Shown: positions 1 to 11,548, numbered from the stretch's first letter. The stretch is 64,000 nt of DNA from Ceratotherium simum simum (GCF_000283155.1 NW_004454210.1:5498988-5562987); one strand, 5' to 3'. Program-made: numbers and translations. The notes: generated by a model from the sequence alone, not told the origin.

Positions 1-427
1 GAAACTAGTCTATTGGATTTACAGTAAATTGTGCTAGTTAGCTTCACCCCAAAGAAAGTCTTTCTAAGATTTTCCCCTCTTCCCCAATTGCAAGACATCA
101 AATTTTAAGACTGGCTGAGTGGCAAACTCGTACTCTCTTCTCTTCAGGGGTGTGAATGTCTCGTGTAAATCCTTGTGATGACAATTGGGATGATATTTAG
201 TGCCTTATGATGCACTGAAATTTGACTGCACTGGGTGCTAATGCAGCTCTGTGTGTGAAGAGACACTTGTTTAATCATAATAACAACCCAGGCACCTTCT
301 AAATCTTTTCTGGAACAGTAGCAAGTTTGCTGCAGAAGCCTTTTTTGTTCAAGAGCTGGTTCTGGGTGCTCAGAGTTCTGTGAAGGTGGGTTTCCAGGAA
401 GAGAGGAGGTTGGTGGGTGTCAGAGAG
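1..427. other. Unassigned single-copy DNA
   Basis: No open frame of note, no repeat I recognise and no RNA gene is visible. Base composition is ordinary for mammalian intergenic DNA. Confidence 0.5.
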
Positions 428-545
428 AGTGGTTGCTCTGGCATAGAGGTTAAGTGTCTGCTTTAGAGTCAGACAAACTTGGGTTCAAATCTGGCTCTCT
501 AATTTCCTCCACTGTCGAGTTGGGATAGTTATGACAGCAGTTTCC
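428..545 (+). mobile_element. MIR SINE fragment
   Basis: The tRNA-like head of a MIR is visible: a 'gaggttaagtgtctg' start, then 'gagtcagacaaacttgggtt' and a degraded B-box region. The 3' half is missing or too diverged to read. Edges are approximate. Confidence 0.65.
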
Positions 546-860
546 CAGAATTCGCAAATATAGTCATGTATCATTTAACCACAGGAATATGTTTTGAGAA
601 ATGCGTTGTTAGGCGATTCCGTCACTGTGCGAACATCATAGAGTGTACTTACACGAACCTAGATGGGATAGCCTACTACACACCTAGGCTATATGGTACT
701 AATCTTATGGGACCACCGTCATATATGTGGTCCATCATTGACGGAAATGTTGTTATGCAGCGCATGACTGTATTTATTGAGCACCTACTAGGGAATGTAA
801 CAGGAAGCAATGTCAACATGATCCTTACCCTCAGGTCTATTGAGAAAGACAGACACTGGG
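546..860 (+). mobile_element. Ancient interspersed repeat, split by the 561-770 element
   Basis: If 561-770 and one TA are removed, the flanks join as 'caaata' plus 'tttattgagcacctacta'. That is a very common mammalian repeat motif (feeding into 'tactatgtgccaggcactg' in better copies). The following bases up to about 860 continue in the same style. I do not assert a family name. The same motif family recurs at about 8096, 16395, 25055, 29010, 37190 and 50740. Confidence 0.5.
561..770. mobile_element. 210-bp non-autonomous TA-target DNA transposon, copy 1
   Basis: The two ends are inverted repeats: 'tagtcatgtatcatttaac' at the left, and the reverse complement of the right end begins 'cagtcatgcgctgcataac'. 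Both sides carry a TA dinucleotide (559-560 and 771-772), the target duplication expected of Tc1/mariner-type elements. No transposase is encoded. The element is the same length as the copy at 51033-51242 and shares its internal sequence. An open frame at 566-907 runs through it but is a by-product, not a gene. The family name is not asserted. Confidence 0.85.
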
Positions 861-904
861 TGCTTATTACTTCAAGGCAGGGCTTGGGGGGAAGTGTAGT
901 AAAG

Positions 905-1115
905 TGACAAAGGGAATGGACTTTGGTGCTAGCGTGCCTGGGTTTGAGTCCCGCTCTGTTACTTCTAGCTGTATGGCCCTTCGAAAGTCTCATACCCCAC
1001 GAGTACCTACCTCATAGAGCCTTGCAAGGATTCAATGAGTTAACTCTTAGAAAGTATCTGAATGATGCCTGGCATGTAGTAAGTGTCAGAAATGCATAAC
1101 TGCTGACTATTATTG
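905..1115 (+). mobile_element. MIR SINE
   Basis: Near full-length MIR: 'gcctgggtttgagtcccgct', 'ttacttctagctgtatggcc', 'acctacctcatagagccttg', then the tail 'gatgcctggcatgtagtaag'. These fall in the order expected of the family. Confidence 0.75.
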
Positions 1116-1391
1116 AGTGTGATGAGCTTTGAAAGGGAGAAGAGCAGGATGCTGTGGAAGTGTATTATAGAAAGAAGTAAGTGAATTTCCATGAAGGTGG
1201 GAAACAAGTCACAAAATAAACCAGGGGAAAAAAAGAACGATAGGTAGATTTACATGTGTTCTTATCTTATCTTGGAATAATCTCCAAGATATGTAATTAA
1301 AGATAAAAAGCAATGAGGCAGACCAGTAGGCACAGCCTGCCCCCATTTATGTAAAAATAATTTAAATCTATCATCTATCTATATCTATCTG

Positions 1392-1435
<44 letters not shown>

Positions 1436-2973
1436 ATAGACTATTTTAGGCAGGATACACTAAGAGATTGCTAATAGTATTGCCCTGGGGGATGGCTGAG
1501 AAATTGTAATGGGAAGAAGACATTTTTGGACTGTTTGAAATTTATGAGTATGTATTATTTCTTTGGTTAAGCTAGAAAAATGACCAAGTAAGAAGATATA
1601 TATCTTTATGATCTTTAGGCTAAAGACAAACAGTAAAAGTAGGGCTAGTTTTGAGTTTCAGGTAATGGAGGCCATGCTCCCAGGTCTTTCTGGGAATGGA
1701 GAAACAGCCTTCTTCTACATGGGAATCTCAGATCTAATTATCAGTCCATTAGGATTATTCCTAAGGCAGTTTTTCCTCTTATCCTCACGTGTTTCTCAGG
1801 CCACCTTCTGACCTCTCAGATTCTTTTTCTTATCATGCTGTTCCACATCACCCACTTTAACCCAATTTTACTGTCTCTGTTCCTTTTTGGACTAAAACGA
1901 CGGGGACAGTACACATCAAGGAGAGACCTCTGGACCCCAAACTACTTTAGGCAGGAAGCAGGCTAAAAATACTACTCAGCTGCAAACACAGGCTATTTCT
2001 CATGGAAAATGATGACCCAGAAGGCAGAATCAAGAGCCCAATGGGTGGAGCTGAGGGCTGTGAAGAATCATTCTCCGGGAGCAGTCCTGGTCCCTAATCG
2101 AGGAACTGGTGACTTGTGCCAGGCTGGATTTCAGAACCGCTGTGGACCAGTGATTGCACTGTGCCTTGCATTCCCATGGTTTTTGAACAGGAGTGTCTAT
2201 TTGGTGATCCTAGCTGGGTTTCACTATTGCATGTGGGGTATATAGTATGTTGGGTATGTTAGGGGCAGAAAATTTGTTCTTAGCTCACAGGTCTTCAAAA
2301 CCAGCAGCAACTGTACCTGATAATGACATTTGAGGAGCTTCATCCACACTTGGGCCTGGTCTAGATGACTAGATATTGGACCTGAGCCTAAGTCTAACAC
2401 TGTATTGGGATGAGACTGGCTCTTGCGTGTCACAGGAGTGTAAATAATCTATGGCCAGAAGGTAGAATGTAGAAGCTAAAAGAAAATGATTGCAAATTCT
2501 TTGATACTCCTCCCATCGAGAAGCACGTCTATATCTCTTTCTCTTTCTCAGTGGTGTGCTGGAGCTGGCTCACACCAGCTCCTGAGAATCAATTGTGCAC
2601 ATCTTGTGCCAGCAACTTGTTCAGAGATGTCCTGTTGGTAGCTTGAAATCAGCCATAGTGGGTTACACCACAGGAATTGGAAAATGCTAAACACTGGGAC
2701 TTTTTTTTTTTAACCTGGAGAGCTGATTGTTAAACATTCGCAAGCACATCATTGCTTGTATTGAAAAATTTCCATGATGTTGGTAGGGGCAGGGATGAGT
2801 AGTTCCTATAGGGGCCTCCTTCCTGACCCATACTTACTACCCATTCTCATTTTGAAAGGTTTGGGAGGAGGAGTAGTAGGCATTACCTAAATGGGTTAAA
2901 TCATTCACCTGGGAGAGGTGACAGTTCTCTAAATTACACATCCACAGCTATTACCTTATTTGATGGATTAACC
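1116..2973. other. Mostly unassigned DNA with one microsatellite
   Basis: Apart from the TATC array at 1366-1435 and a short T-run near 2701, nothing is recognised. Open frames here (1608-1811, 2009-2245) are under 80 codons and show no domain. Confidence 0.45.
1366..1435. repeat. (TATC)n microsatellite
   Basis: About 70 bp of TATC/ATCT units, slightly imperfect at the left (atatc, gtc interruptions) and then about 12 uninterrupted units. Likely length-variable between individuals. Confidence 0.95.
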
Positions 2974-4021
2974 CAGCAATTCTCAGAAGTGTGGTCCAGA
3001 GACCCTTGGGGGTCCCCAAGGTCAAAACTATTACTTTCATAATAATACTGAGATGTTATCTCCCTTTTCCACTCTTAGTTTCTCATGAATGTATAGTGGT
3101 GTTTTCCAATGTCCATTTGGAAGATCTGCATAACTCAATAAACCACTGTTTTCCAAATGACCAAGGCATGATGTTTTAAAATTACGCATGGGTAGGGGCT
3201 GGCCTGGTGGCATAGTGGTTAAGTTCGGCACACTCCACTTTGGCGGCCTGGGGTTCATGGGTTTGGATCCTGGTTGCCAACCTACACGCTGCTCATCAAG
3301 CCATGCTGTGGTGGTGTCCCATATAAAAAATGGAGGAAGACTGGCACAGATGTTAGCTCAGGGCCAATCTTCCTCACCAAAAAAAAAAAAAAAAAAGAAT
3401 TATGCATGGGTAAAAGTTCCATTCAAAGTACAAGATACATTAATGGACTTTAATATAACAGAATCTGAAAAGTTTATTGATAATGGTTTCAGATTCTTCA
3501 TTAGCACTTGTCAAATTTTAGTGTAATATTAAGTCAGCACTGCTGAGTTTTGATGTAATGTCCAACGAGAAGATCTATAATTATCTGAGAAGACTATTAA
3601 AATACATACCTCTTTCTCTCTCCTCATACATTTCTGTGTGAGGCTAGATTTTCTTCATGTACTTCAAACAAAACAGCAGATCTCAATAAATTCAATGCAG
3701 AAGCACATAAAGGAGTCCAGCTACCTTGTATTAAGCTAGACAGAAAAGATTTAAAAAAACCTAAAACAATACAACTCTTCTTGCTAATTGATTTTTTTGG
3801 GTAAATATAGTTATTTTTATAAAAATGCTATTTATGCTTATATGTAATGGGTTTATTATTGTTTTCAAACAAGTTAATAAGTATTTAAAATATTTGTTAT
3901 TTAAAATTTTTAGTATGGTAAAGGTGATAGATATAACTCGTATAAATAAAAGTTATTTGGGGACAATCATTGTTTTTAAGAGTGTCAAAGGGTCCTGGGA
4001 CTAAGGGCTGGGGAACCTCTG
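2974..4021. mobile_element. hAT-type DNA transposon relic, interrupted by a SINE
   Basis: The left end reads 'cagcaattctcagaagtgtg'. The right end reads '...ggggaacctctg', whose complement begins 'cagaggttcccc', so the termini are CAG..CTG inverted repeats as in hAT elements. The 8 bp on each side, gattaacc (2966-2973) and gattacgc (4022-4029), match at 6 of 8 positions, which fits the 8-bp hAT target duplication. The interior ('ggtcaaaactatta', 'taatgggtttattattgttt', 'agggtcctgggactaa') resembles a widespread mammalian non-autonomous element. Without the nested SINE it is about 830 bp. No transposase frame remains. Confidence 0.75.
3195..3397 (+). mobile_element. ERE-type tRNA-derived SINE
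   Basis: A pol III A box (tggcatagtgg, 3208-3218) and B box (ggtttggatcc, 3260-3270) are visible, followed by 'gttagctcagggccaatctt' and an A-rich tail. Flanking direct repeats aattacgcatgggta (3180-3194) and aattatgcatgggta (3398-3412) differ at one base. It lies inside the hAT relic, so it is the younger insertion. ERE SINEs are characteristic of horses and their relatives and are the main basis for naming the source lineage. Confidence 0.9.
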
Positions 4022-6059
4022 GATTACGCCACCATCGTTGTCTGCACAGGCGCCATTGGTTGGTGGTGGGAGGGGATCAGGGAAGGGTGTAAATGCCTTC
4101 CCTGGGTGCGTGCGGGGAGGGAAAGTGAGCAGCACTATAAAGGGATGATAGGGCTCTGTGACAATCTCAACTAAGTTGTCAGGAATGAGAAGCTCGGCTT
4201 TAGGGAAGCAAAGGGACTTTTCCAGAGACATCTAGTACTCAGCTGGTCCAGAAGGGGGCAACATAGGAGTTCCCACATTCAAACTCATTTTTCTCAGTCT
4301 GTTCTCTTGGGATGCTGATAGGGTGCCATGCACAGCCAGGTGCTTGGCAGGTGACTTTTGATCATGGTGCTGGCAGTAGATTCTGAGGGTAACCAGAGCA
4401 TCCTGTCTTCAGTAGGGGAACTCTGGCTCTCAATCTGCTTCACAGGCCACCATAGTACTTATCAGATGTGACGCTTTATAGATCCTCAAATACTAGGTGA
4501 TTTAGCCACAGATTTAGTAAATCCTCTGCTCTCAATACTGTGTTTCGTGGGGACCTCAGCGATTCCTACCCACACACTCACTGTTAATAGGGGCAGCCTG
4601 GGAAGTTCAGCAGTTCAATAGCTGTTTAAAAATACTGCTTTTATTACTACTACTGCTTAATGTTTATTGAGCACATAGTGTTTTCCAATCTCGATCCTGG
4701 GCCCACTTCACATTAGACCCCAGAGGTCGCTAGGGGCTGGGGAAGAGCACTGTGCCCTCACGGCTGATTAGAGCTCTGGTCTGGCTGGGTGGAGTGGTGG
4801 AGTAGGGGAAGGGTGGGTTGGGATAGTTGGAGGCAGTGACCCAGAGAGCTGTGCAGGTGTGCTCACCTTTTCCTGCTTGGTCTTCTTTGATTAAAAAACA
4901 AAGCAAAACTGAGCCCAGCCTGAAGCAAGGATTTTCAGCATGAGGATATCAGGTTTGAAAAGCCTTGTAGCTTAAAGGGCAACGTGAAACATTCCTCTTT
5001 ATCTTCTACTTGGGGGAAAGTAGAGGACCGCCCAATGGATTTTCCCTGTCTCTCTAAGTTTTATTTCAAAAAGACGGAGGGAAGGAAAGGAGAGCCTTGT
5101 CTGGTAGCAGCAGATCATTTTCCATGTAACGTGCCCTACTGAAAAATCACAGCTATTTTGTTTCTGTAATTTCATTGGAACGTGTGACGTTTGTTTCATT
5201 GGAACACTTACTTGTTATTTGAAAGCTACAAAAAGGTCTGCGTGACCCAAAGTTTTCCCTCTAGGCCATCTGTGGTCCCTGCCACTCTCACCATTAGCAA
5301 GATTCCTTGGGGACCTGTGAGAGCTGTGTTCATTTTAACTGACTGGATACGTTCTCACGCTCATTTGCACAACTTAGTCCTGTGATTTGGTCCCTGTTCA
5401 ACATGCTCCCCAGCACCCAGTGGCCAGCACCCAGTGCTCTCCAGCTGCCATGAGGCCCTCGACAAGGACCTCACCAGCTGACACATAACTGTTCTCGACC
5501 TTAATTCTAACATTAGGACTTATCTGTCCCATGTCCCAGTTCCCCTGACCACTTTCCTGGCTTCTAGATTATTCATAGCTGATGAAGGGCTATTCCTTAG
5601 ATCTGGGGTTTTACACTGTGTTCTAAAGAGCCCGGGAGGTCCCGCAAAAGTACCTTTGGGGCCACTGTAGAGCCCAACAAGGAACCAGGATGGGTGGCCC
5701 CATGCCTGCAATCCAATTACACCTGTGTAGCGCCACTTGTATCTTTTAAATAATGCTACCTCCTTATAAATGTCCCTTTAAAGGGTTTTGCTTGAAAAAA
5801 ATATTTGGGGAGCACTTCATGAGACTAGGTTACCTTGTGCAAATGAGCGTCAGAGTGAGTCCGATCAGTTACCCTCTGATAACCTAGAGGACAGGAAAGG
5901 GTCAGGAGAAGGCTTGGCTGCTTCCACCTTGCCCACAGCTTGCCCTTCTTGGAATTGTCTGTTCCTGTCACGAAGGGAAATCGGGGGGCAGACAATCAAA
6001 TAGGGTTACATACAACTGAAGGGCCTAGTGGCTGAGACACATCTCTTTATCTTGGCTTT
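4022..6059. other. Unassigned DNA, locally GC-rich near 4030-4140
   Basis: No repeat is securely recognised. It holds the promoter-like cluster at 4051-4145 and a 14-bp imperfect tandem repeat (cagcacccagtggc, 5411-5438). Open frames at 4001-4231 minus, 4999-5199 minus, 5191-5385 plus and 5788-6003 plus are short and featureless. Confidence 0.45.
4051..4145 (+). promoter_or_regulatory. Promoter-like motif cluster (CCAAT-type, G-rich boxes, TATA)
   Basis: An inverted CCAAT core (attgg, 4055-4059) is followed by G-rich runs and then tataaagg (4136-4143). The order is that of a classical pol II promoter with a start expected near 4165, but the CCAAT-TATA spacing (about 80 bp) is longer than usual. 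No downstream exon is identifiable, so this may be chance. Confidence 0.15.
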
Positions 6060-6365
6060 CTTTTTTCTTTTAACTTTTTAAATTGCGAAATAGACACACA
6101 AACGAAAAGGTGCACAAAACAAAATTGGTTACAAAGTGAGCACCTCTATAACCACCACCCAGGTCAAGAAATGGAACATTACCTGACTTCCAAGTCCCCC
6201 CCGTACCCCTCCCCTTTGCTTCTGCCTGTCACCGCCCCAAACTAACCACTAGCCTAAGCTTTATGGTACTCACTTCCTGACTTTTCACCTTAGCAGGCAT
6301 ACCAGTTTAGTCTTGCATGGTTTTGAACTTTATATTAATGGAACAATAAAATCTGGCTTCTTTTG
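6060..6365 (-). mobile_element. Old L1 3' end fragment
   Basis: Read on the plus strand it has the antisense L1M 3' signature: 'ccaggtcaagaaatggaaca', then 'ggttttgaactttatattaa' and 'tggaacaataaaatctggc'. No coding capacity is left. Confidence 0.65.
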
Positions 6366-7300
6366 CTAAGTGTTATCATTTTCCTTTCTTCTTCTCTACC
6401 CCCTGCTCCCAAGAAATACATTCTGTAAATCTTAGGAAGGATTGCAATAACATTTCTACATTATAAGACTGAATAATGGTAAAAAATAGTTGAATAACAA
6501 TGACACTTAAATGTCTCCAGCTTGGAGGCAATTACAGTGGGTGAGTATTAAAGTAAATGCATATAACGCCATAATTAGTATTTATGGAAAAATGTTCATG
6601 GGAAGGACTTTCTATTTTAACTTCGCAGATGCTTATAATTCTTGAGAATCAGGTATATGGAAAACAGAAGTGTCTGCTCCTTCTTCATCTTTCTTTTTTA
6701 TTCTTCTAAAATCTCCTTGGTAAGGACAGAAAGGGACATATATTATTCTAGGGTCACCCAGAAAGACAGGGGCAACTGGGAATGTGAGCAGCCCCCCTGA
6801 CTCGGGTCTGGCCTTCTGCCCGCTTGGCCCCCACCTCTTTCTGGTGGTGAACGTTGAGAGATGGTGATGGATGGGTTAGTCACAAATAGTTTTCAATTTA
6901 CCAGAGTGCACCCGGCTTTCTCTGAACCTCTTTGAAATGCTTTTAGAGCAACATGGAGAATGGAATTCAACAACAATTCTCCACAGCTGCAGTCAGAATA
7001 CAGTGACCCCAGGAGCAGCTGGGGGCAGTTGTTTTCATGTTTTGTACTCACTGTTTCCTTAGAAGCCCTTTCAGAAGGTTCTGGAAGGTCCTGTGGCATC
7101 CATGTTCTGAGAGACCAAGTCTGAGGCAGACACTTAGATTCCAGGCCCCCCTCCAAAATTTGGCAAACATTTGTCTCCACTTCTTTCCAGTAACATGTTC
7201 TCTCAGAAGCGCCCTCAATGGGACCTCCCACCTCCCATCCCAACAGCCCCACATGTGGGAGCTTTCATTCTGTGGCAGCTCCGGTTAGTGAAGGAACCCT
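6366..7300. other. Unassigned DNA
   Basis: Overlapping open frames on both strands at about 6890-7290 (119 and 83 codons) have no recognisable domain and look like chance frames in a GC-richer patch. Confidence 0.45.
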
Positions 7301-7435
7301 CAGAGAGAAGTCAGGATCCCTGCGTTCTGGTCTCAGCCGAAGCTTCACTCAGTTCTGTGACCTTGTCTCAACATCTTCTCTCTTTTGGCCTTAGTTTCTA
7401 CATCTATAAAATAAGGAGGGTGGGCAGAACTCCTT
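7301..7435 (+). mobile_element. MIR fragment
   Basis: The central MIR section is readable: 'cagttctgtgaccttgtctc', '...ccttagtttctacatct', 'ataaaataaggagg'. Confidence 0.55.
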
Positions 7436-8957
7436 TCTGTAGGGAGTTAACAGTGATGTTTCAAGGTAAGGACTTGATTACAGCAGAAGGTAGATGAATG
7501 TGCTCCTTTCCCAGGAATTTGGAACTGGGCCTAAGAGTCAATTTGACTCTTTCTTGGTACCAGGATCAGTATTATGTGAAACTCAGGGGTCATTGACAGT
7601 TTTCTGCTACATGGTTTGGCAAATAGGTTGAATGGCTTTACAACATGACAGAGGAAAATGAAGCAGATACACTGAAGAAAAGGAAACAGATGCACAGAGA
7701 GAAAGAAAACTGTTTCCTTACATGATTCTCGTTCTTGTTCTAAATGGTTTCTGAGACTAAATTGTATTGATCCTTGTATTCCCTGATATATTCCAATATC
7801 CTTTCAACAAATTTCTGTTTGTGATTTAAGCCATTGCAAGTGGGGATCTGTCACGTGCAACTGAGAAAGTTCTAATAACACCCTTTTCTAGAGAAGGTCT
7901 CCTGGGACTGAGGCATACACTCCTGATTCAACTGCAATGATGCGTGGAAGTGGCGATAGAGAAAGCCACCTCTCTTGTTTATCAACAGTCTCATGACTGC
8001 TGGCTTGAAGGTTGTTCACCAGAGACTCCATCCACTCATCTTTCCATCCGTCCATCCACCCATCCATCCACTCATATATCCATCTAGCCTTTATCAACCT
8101 AACAAATATTTTCTGAGTCCCTCCATGGGCCAGACTCTATGCTAGTGGCTAATCTGTGACTTTTGGTTGCTCGTATTGGTGGTGTGCCCATATTTAACGT
8201 ATGCCATTACTAATATTAAGTCCTAAAACCAGAGTAACACAGAACAGGCCCATTTCTTCACAGCTTGATAACATTTCCCCACCATTCCTTTTTATGTTGT
8301 GCAAACGTGTCAATAACATTTATAACTCCTTGGGACATGTTTTATATCCAATATCCCAAATGCATTAGGTGCTCAATTTAGGAGTTTTTATTCAAAATAG
8401 AGAAGGGTGGCTCAGAATCCCTGTCCAGAGACAAATGGCAGACACCCATTCCTGGTGCTATGTTCGGAATCTGTTGGCTTTTTGCCTCAAGGTTCTTTGT
8501 TTTCTTTTTGTCTTTGAAGACTTAGATGATGGTTGAGAAGGTGCTGTAGATGGTTTTCAGTCATCCTAACCCCTAGTAGGACTATAGATCTTTTCCAAGT
8601 GTCCTGGGGTCCCAGAGTCACTCACTTCCATTTTCCTTGTGCTGAGGACTCCTGAGAAGGGAAAGTTTCATCACTGAATTTAAGCCTGGTCCCTAAGCTA
8701 GAGCTTCTCCCACAAATAAACCTTCTGAGTGGTCCTTGGCAAGAGACTTGGATTAGTGAGAGTAAAGCATAGGAGGAGAGTCATACTGTTAACTGGTTGT
8801 AAATTATCTCAGAATTCTGAGATACCTACAGCACTGATAGGCTTCAGAACATCTTTCACCACTGAGATCCATAGACAGTTTACTTGAAATGTAAACCTTC
8901 AAGACTTTGGAAGAGTAGAAGGGAAACCTGTGTGGTGGGAGATGACATAGGAAAGAG
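7436..8957. other. Mostly unassigned DNA
   Basis: Apart from the ATCC array and a short ancient-repeat motif at about 8096-8145 ('acaaatattttctgagtccc'), nothing is recognised. Confidence 0.45.
8028..8085. repeat. (ATCC)n imperfect microsatellite
   Basis: About 58 bp of ATCC units with several substitutions. The minus-strand frame through it (7888-8097) encodes a W/M/D/G/E repeat and is an artefact. Confidence 0.85.
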
Positions 8958-9123
8958 CAGTGGTTTTCAAACTTGAATCACTTGGGGAGATTTTAAGAAG
9001 CATTGATGATGGACCTCACCCCAGAGCAAAGGAATCAGAAACTTTGGAGGTGGAGCCAACGCATGGTGCCTCTGAAAACTCCCCCAGGTGTTTCTGAGGC
9101 ATAGTCAAGGGTGAGAACTCTTG
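8958..9123. mobile_element. MER5-like hAT (Charlie group) element
   Basis: Starts 'cagtggttttcaaacttgaa', continues 'tcacttggggagattttaag' and ends with a degraded 'gtgagaactcttg', a relic of the complementary terminus. Length (166 bp) suits the MER5 class. The flanking 8-mers do not give a clear target duplication. Confidence 0.75.
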
Positions 9124-9740
9124 GACTAAGAGATAACTGAGAGCTGGCCATCGAAAATGAACAGATGCGAAGAGCCTGTGATTGTGGTTACTTTCCCCAG
9201 AGATTTTTATTTTTAAAGTCTCTCTTGGGTAGACAGAGTAGCAGGAGGGCCTGGTGCACACTATTAGTGAGGTTGCTAGCTTACCTTGAGCCCACAAGTT
9301 GAATAATTGTTGTAATAAAAGGTAGACTGGAAAAATATACCCACCAAAGGCCTGGGTCAAACAAAATCTTAGAATGTTCTGGTTTCAAAGAAGTACTGTT
9401 GCCCTGATGATACCTCTTGAGAGAGGTATCAAGGAGAAAACTATTGAGGGAAATAGAAGAGGCTGTCACTAAGACTGAGGATGCCATGTTTAAGGGCCAA
9501 ACCCAAGCAGCCTTAGGATTCCCTGTGATGAATGCTAGAAGGAGGAACACACCACAGCTGTGTGGGAAGGTGACCCCTGGAGGCTGCTCGTCTTCTGCAG
9601 TGAGTGTTGGCCCTGGGATTGGGTGGGCGACTGTGCCTGTTTCTCCACTGGACAATTCCATGATAAATATGGAAAAGGATATGTTGTGTTTCAACAGCGC
9701 TTTCTAGGTTTATAGAGACAAAACACCAGCTTTCATACTT
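9124..9740. other. Unassigned DNA
   Basis: Open frames exist on both strands (9281-9694 minus, 137 codons; 9417-9707 plus, 96 codons) over the same bases. Neither has a recognisable motif. Confidence 0.45.
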
Positions 9741-10260
9741 GTTTTTTCTTCCCAGCTTCAGTGAGATCTAATCGACACATAACATTATGTAAGTTTAAGG
9801 TGTACATTGTGATGTCCTGATACGCGCATATATTGTGGAATGTTTACCGCAATAAGGTCAGTTAATGCATCCTTCACCTCACATAATTGCCATTTTTTGT
9901 TGTTGTTGTTATATTGCAAACCTTAAAGCCCTGCTTTCATAGCAACTTTCAAGTCTACAATACAGTATTGTTAACTGCAGTCACCATGCTGTACCTTAGA
10001 TTCTGGGAACTTATTCATCTTATAACTGAAAATTTATACCCTTTGATCAACATCTCCCCGTTTTCCCTACCCCCTCAGCCTCTGGCAGCCACCATTCTGC
10101 TCTCTGTTTCTATGAGTTTGATGTTTTAATATTCCACGTGTAAGTGAGATCATACAGTATTTGTCTTTCTCTGTCTGACTTATTTCACTTAGCCTAATGC
10201 CCTCAAGCTCCATTCATCCTCTTGCAAATGGCAGAATTTCCTTCTTCTTTATGACTGAAT

Positions 10261-10342
10261 AATATACCATTATATACATATATATATAATATATATATAC
10301 ACACACACATATATATATGCACACATACACACACACACACCA
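10261..10342. repeat. Compound (AT)n/(AC)n microsatellite inside the L1
   Basis: Alternating TA and CA runs sit at the point where L1 copies normally read 'aatattccattgtatata', so the array has expanded within the L1 3' region. Confidence 0.9.
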
Positions 10343-10873
10343 TATTTTCTTTATGCATTCATCCATTGTTGGACACTTCGGTTGTTTCCATGTCTTGGCT
10401 ATTGTGACAAATGCTGCAATGAACGTAGGGGTGCACAGATCTCTTCAGTATAGTGATTTCCTTTCCTTTGGATATATACCTTGAAGTGGGATTGCTGGAT
10501 CATATGGTAGTTAGTTCTATTTTTAATTTTTTGAGGAACCTCAATACTGTTTTCCATAGTTGCTGTACCAATTTACACTCCCACCAACAGTGCACCAAGG
10601 TTTCCTTTTCTCCACATCCTCGCCAGCATTTACTCTCCTTGTCTTTTTGAGAATATCCATTCTAACAGGTGTGAAGTGTTATCTCATTGTGGTTTTGATT
10701 TTCATTTCCCTGATGATTAGTGATGTTGAGCACCGTTTTTTGTACTTATTGGCCATTTGTAGATCTTCTTTGTAGAAATGTCTATTCAAGTCCTCTGCCA
10801 CTTTTTAATCAGATTGTTTGTTTTTTTCCCATTGCATTGTATGAGTTCCTGATATATTTTGGATATTAACCCC

Positions 10874-11548
10874 TTATAAGATAGGTGGTTTGTAAATATT
10901 TTCTCCCCTTCCATAGGTTGTCTTTTCATTTTGTTGATTGTTTCTTTTGTTGTGCAGAAGTTTTGTAGTTTGATGTAGTCCTACGTGTTGATTTTTGCTT
11001 TTCTTGTTTGTGTTTTTGGTGTCACATCCAAAAATCATTGCCAAGACCAATGTCAAGGAGCTTTTTCCTTATATTTTCTTTTAGGATTTCTAATATTTCT
11101 AGTCTTACTTTTAAGTTCTTAATCCATTTCGAGTTAATTTTTGTGAGTGGTATAAGATAGAGGTTCAATTTCATTCTTTTGCATGTGAATATCCAGTTTT
11201 CCCAACACAATGTATTGAAGAGACTATCTTTTCTCCATTGAGTATTTTTGGCTCCCTTGTCAAATATTAATTGACCGTATATGCTAGGGTTTATTTCTGG
11301 ACTCTAAGTTCTGTTCCATTGGTCTATGTGTCTGTTTTTACACCAGTACCATTCTGTTTTGGTTACTATAGCTTTGTAATATAATTTGAAATTAGGAAAT
11401 GTGATGCCTCCAGCATTGTTCTTTCTCAAGATTGCTTTGGCTGTGTGAAGTCTTTCATGGTTTCATACAAATTTTAGGATTGTTTTTCTATTTCTGTAAA
11501 AAATGCCATTGGAATTTTGATAAGGATTGCATTGAATCTGTAGATGGT
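10874..11548 (-). pseudogene. L1 ORF2 C-terminal remnant
   Basis: On the minus strand, short frames (for example 11022-11210, 62 codons, with 'KINSKWIKNLKVRLEI') correspond to the C-terminal part of the L1 reverse transcriptase protein. The frame is broken several times. The endonuclease and most of the polymerase domain are absent because the element is 5'-truncated, so it cannot be functional. Confidence 0.75.

Larger units (their letters stand above)
9741..11548 (-). mobile_element. 5'-truncated L1
   Basis: The plus strand reads L1 backwards. It begins with the T-rich complement of the tail near 9741, then the 3' UTR ('ttaaggtgtacattgtgatg', 'ccacaataaggtcagtt' style), the 'ttcattgttggacacttc' and 'agtgggattgctggatcata' blocks, then the 3' portion of ORF2, stopping at 'aaggattgcattgaatctgt' near 11548. 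It is old, with many stops. Confidence 0.9.

Noticed and set aside
3195..3397. A functional tRNA gene, because of A and B boxes
   Set aside because: The sequence lacks a tRNA cloverleaf and anticodon arm, has an A-rich tail and flanking direct repeats, and so is a SINE.
8028..8085. CRISPR-like short repeat array
   Set aside because: Units are 4-bp ATCC without spacers; it is a microsatellite in a eukaryotic genome.
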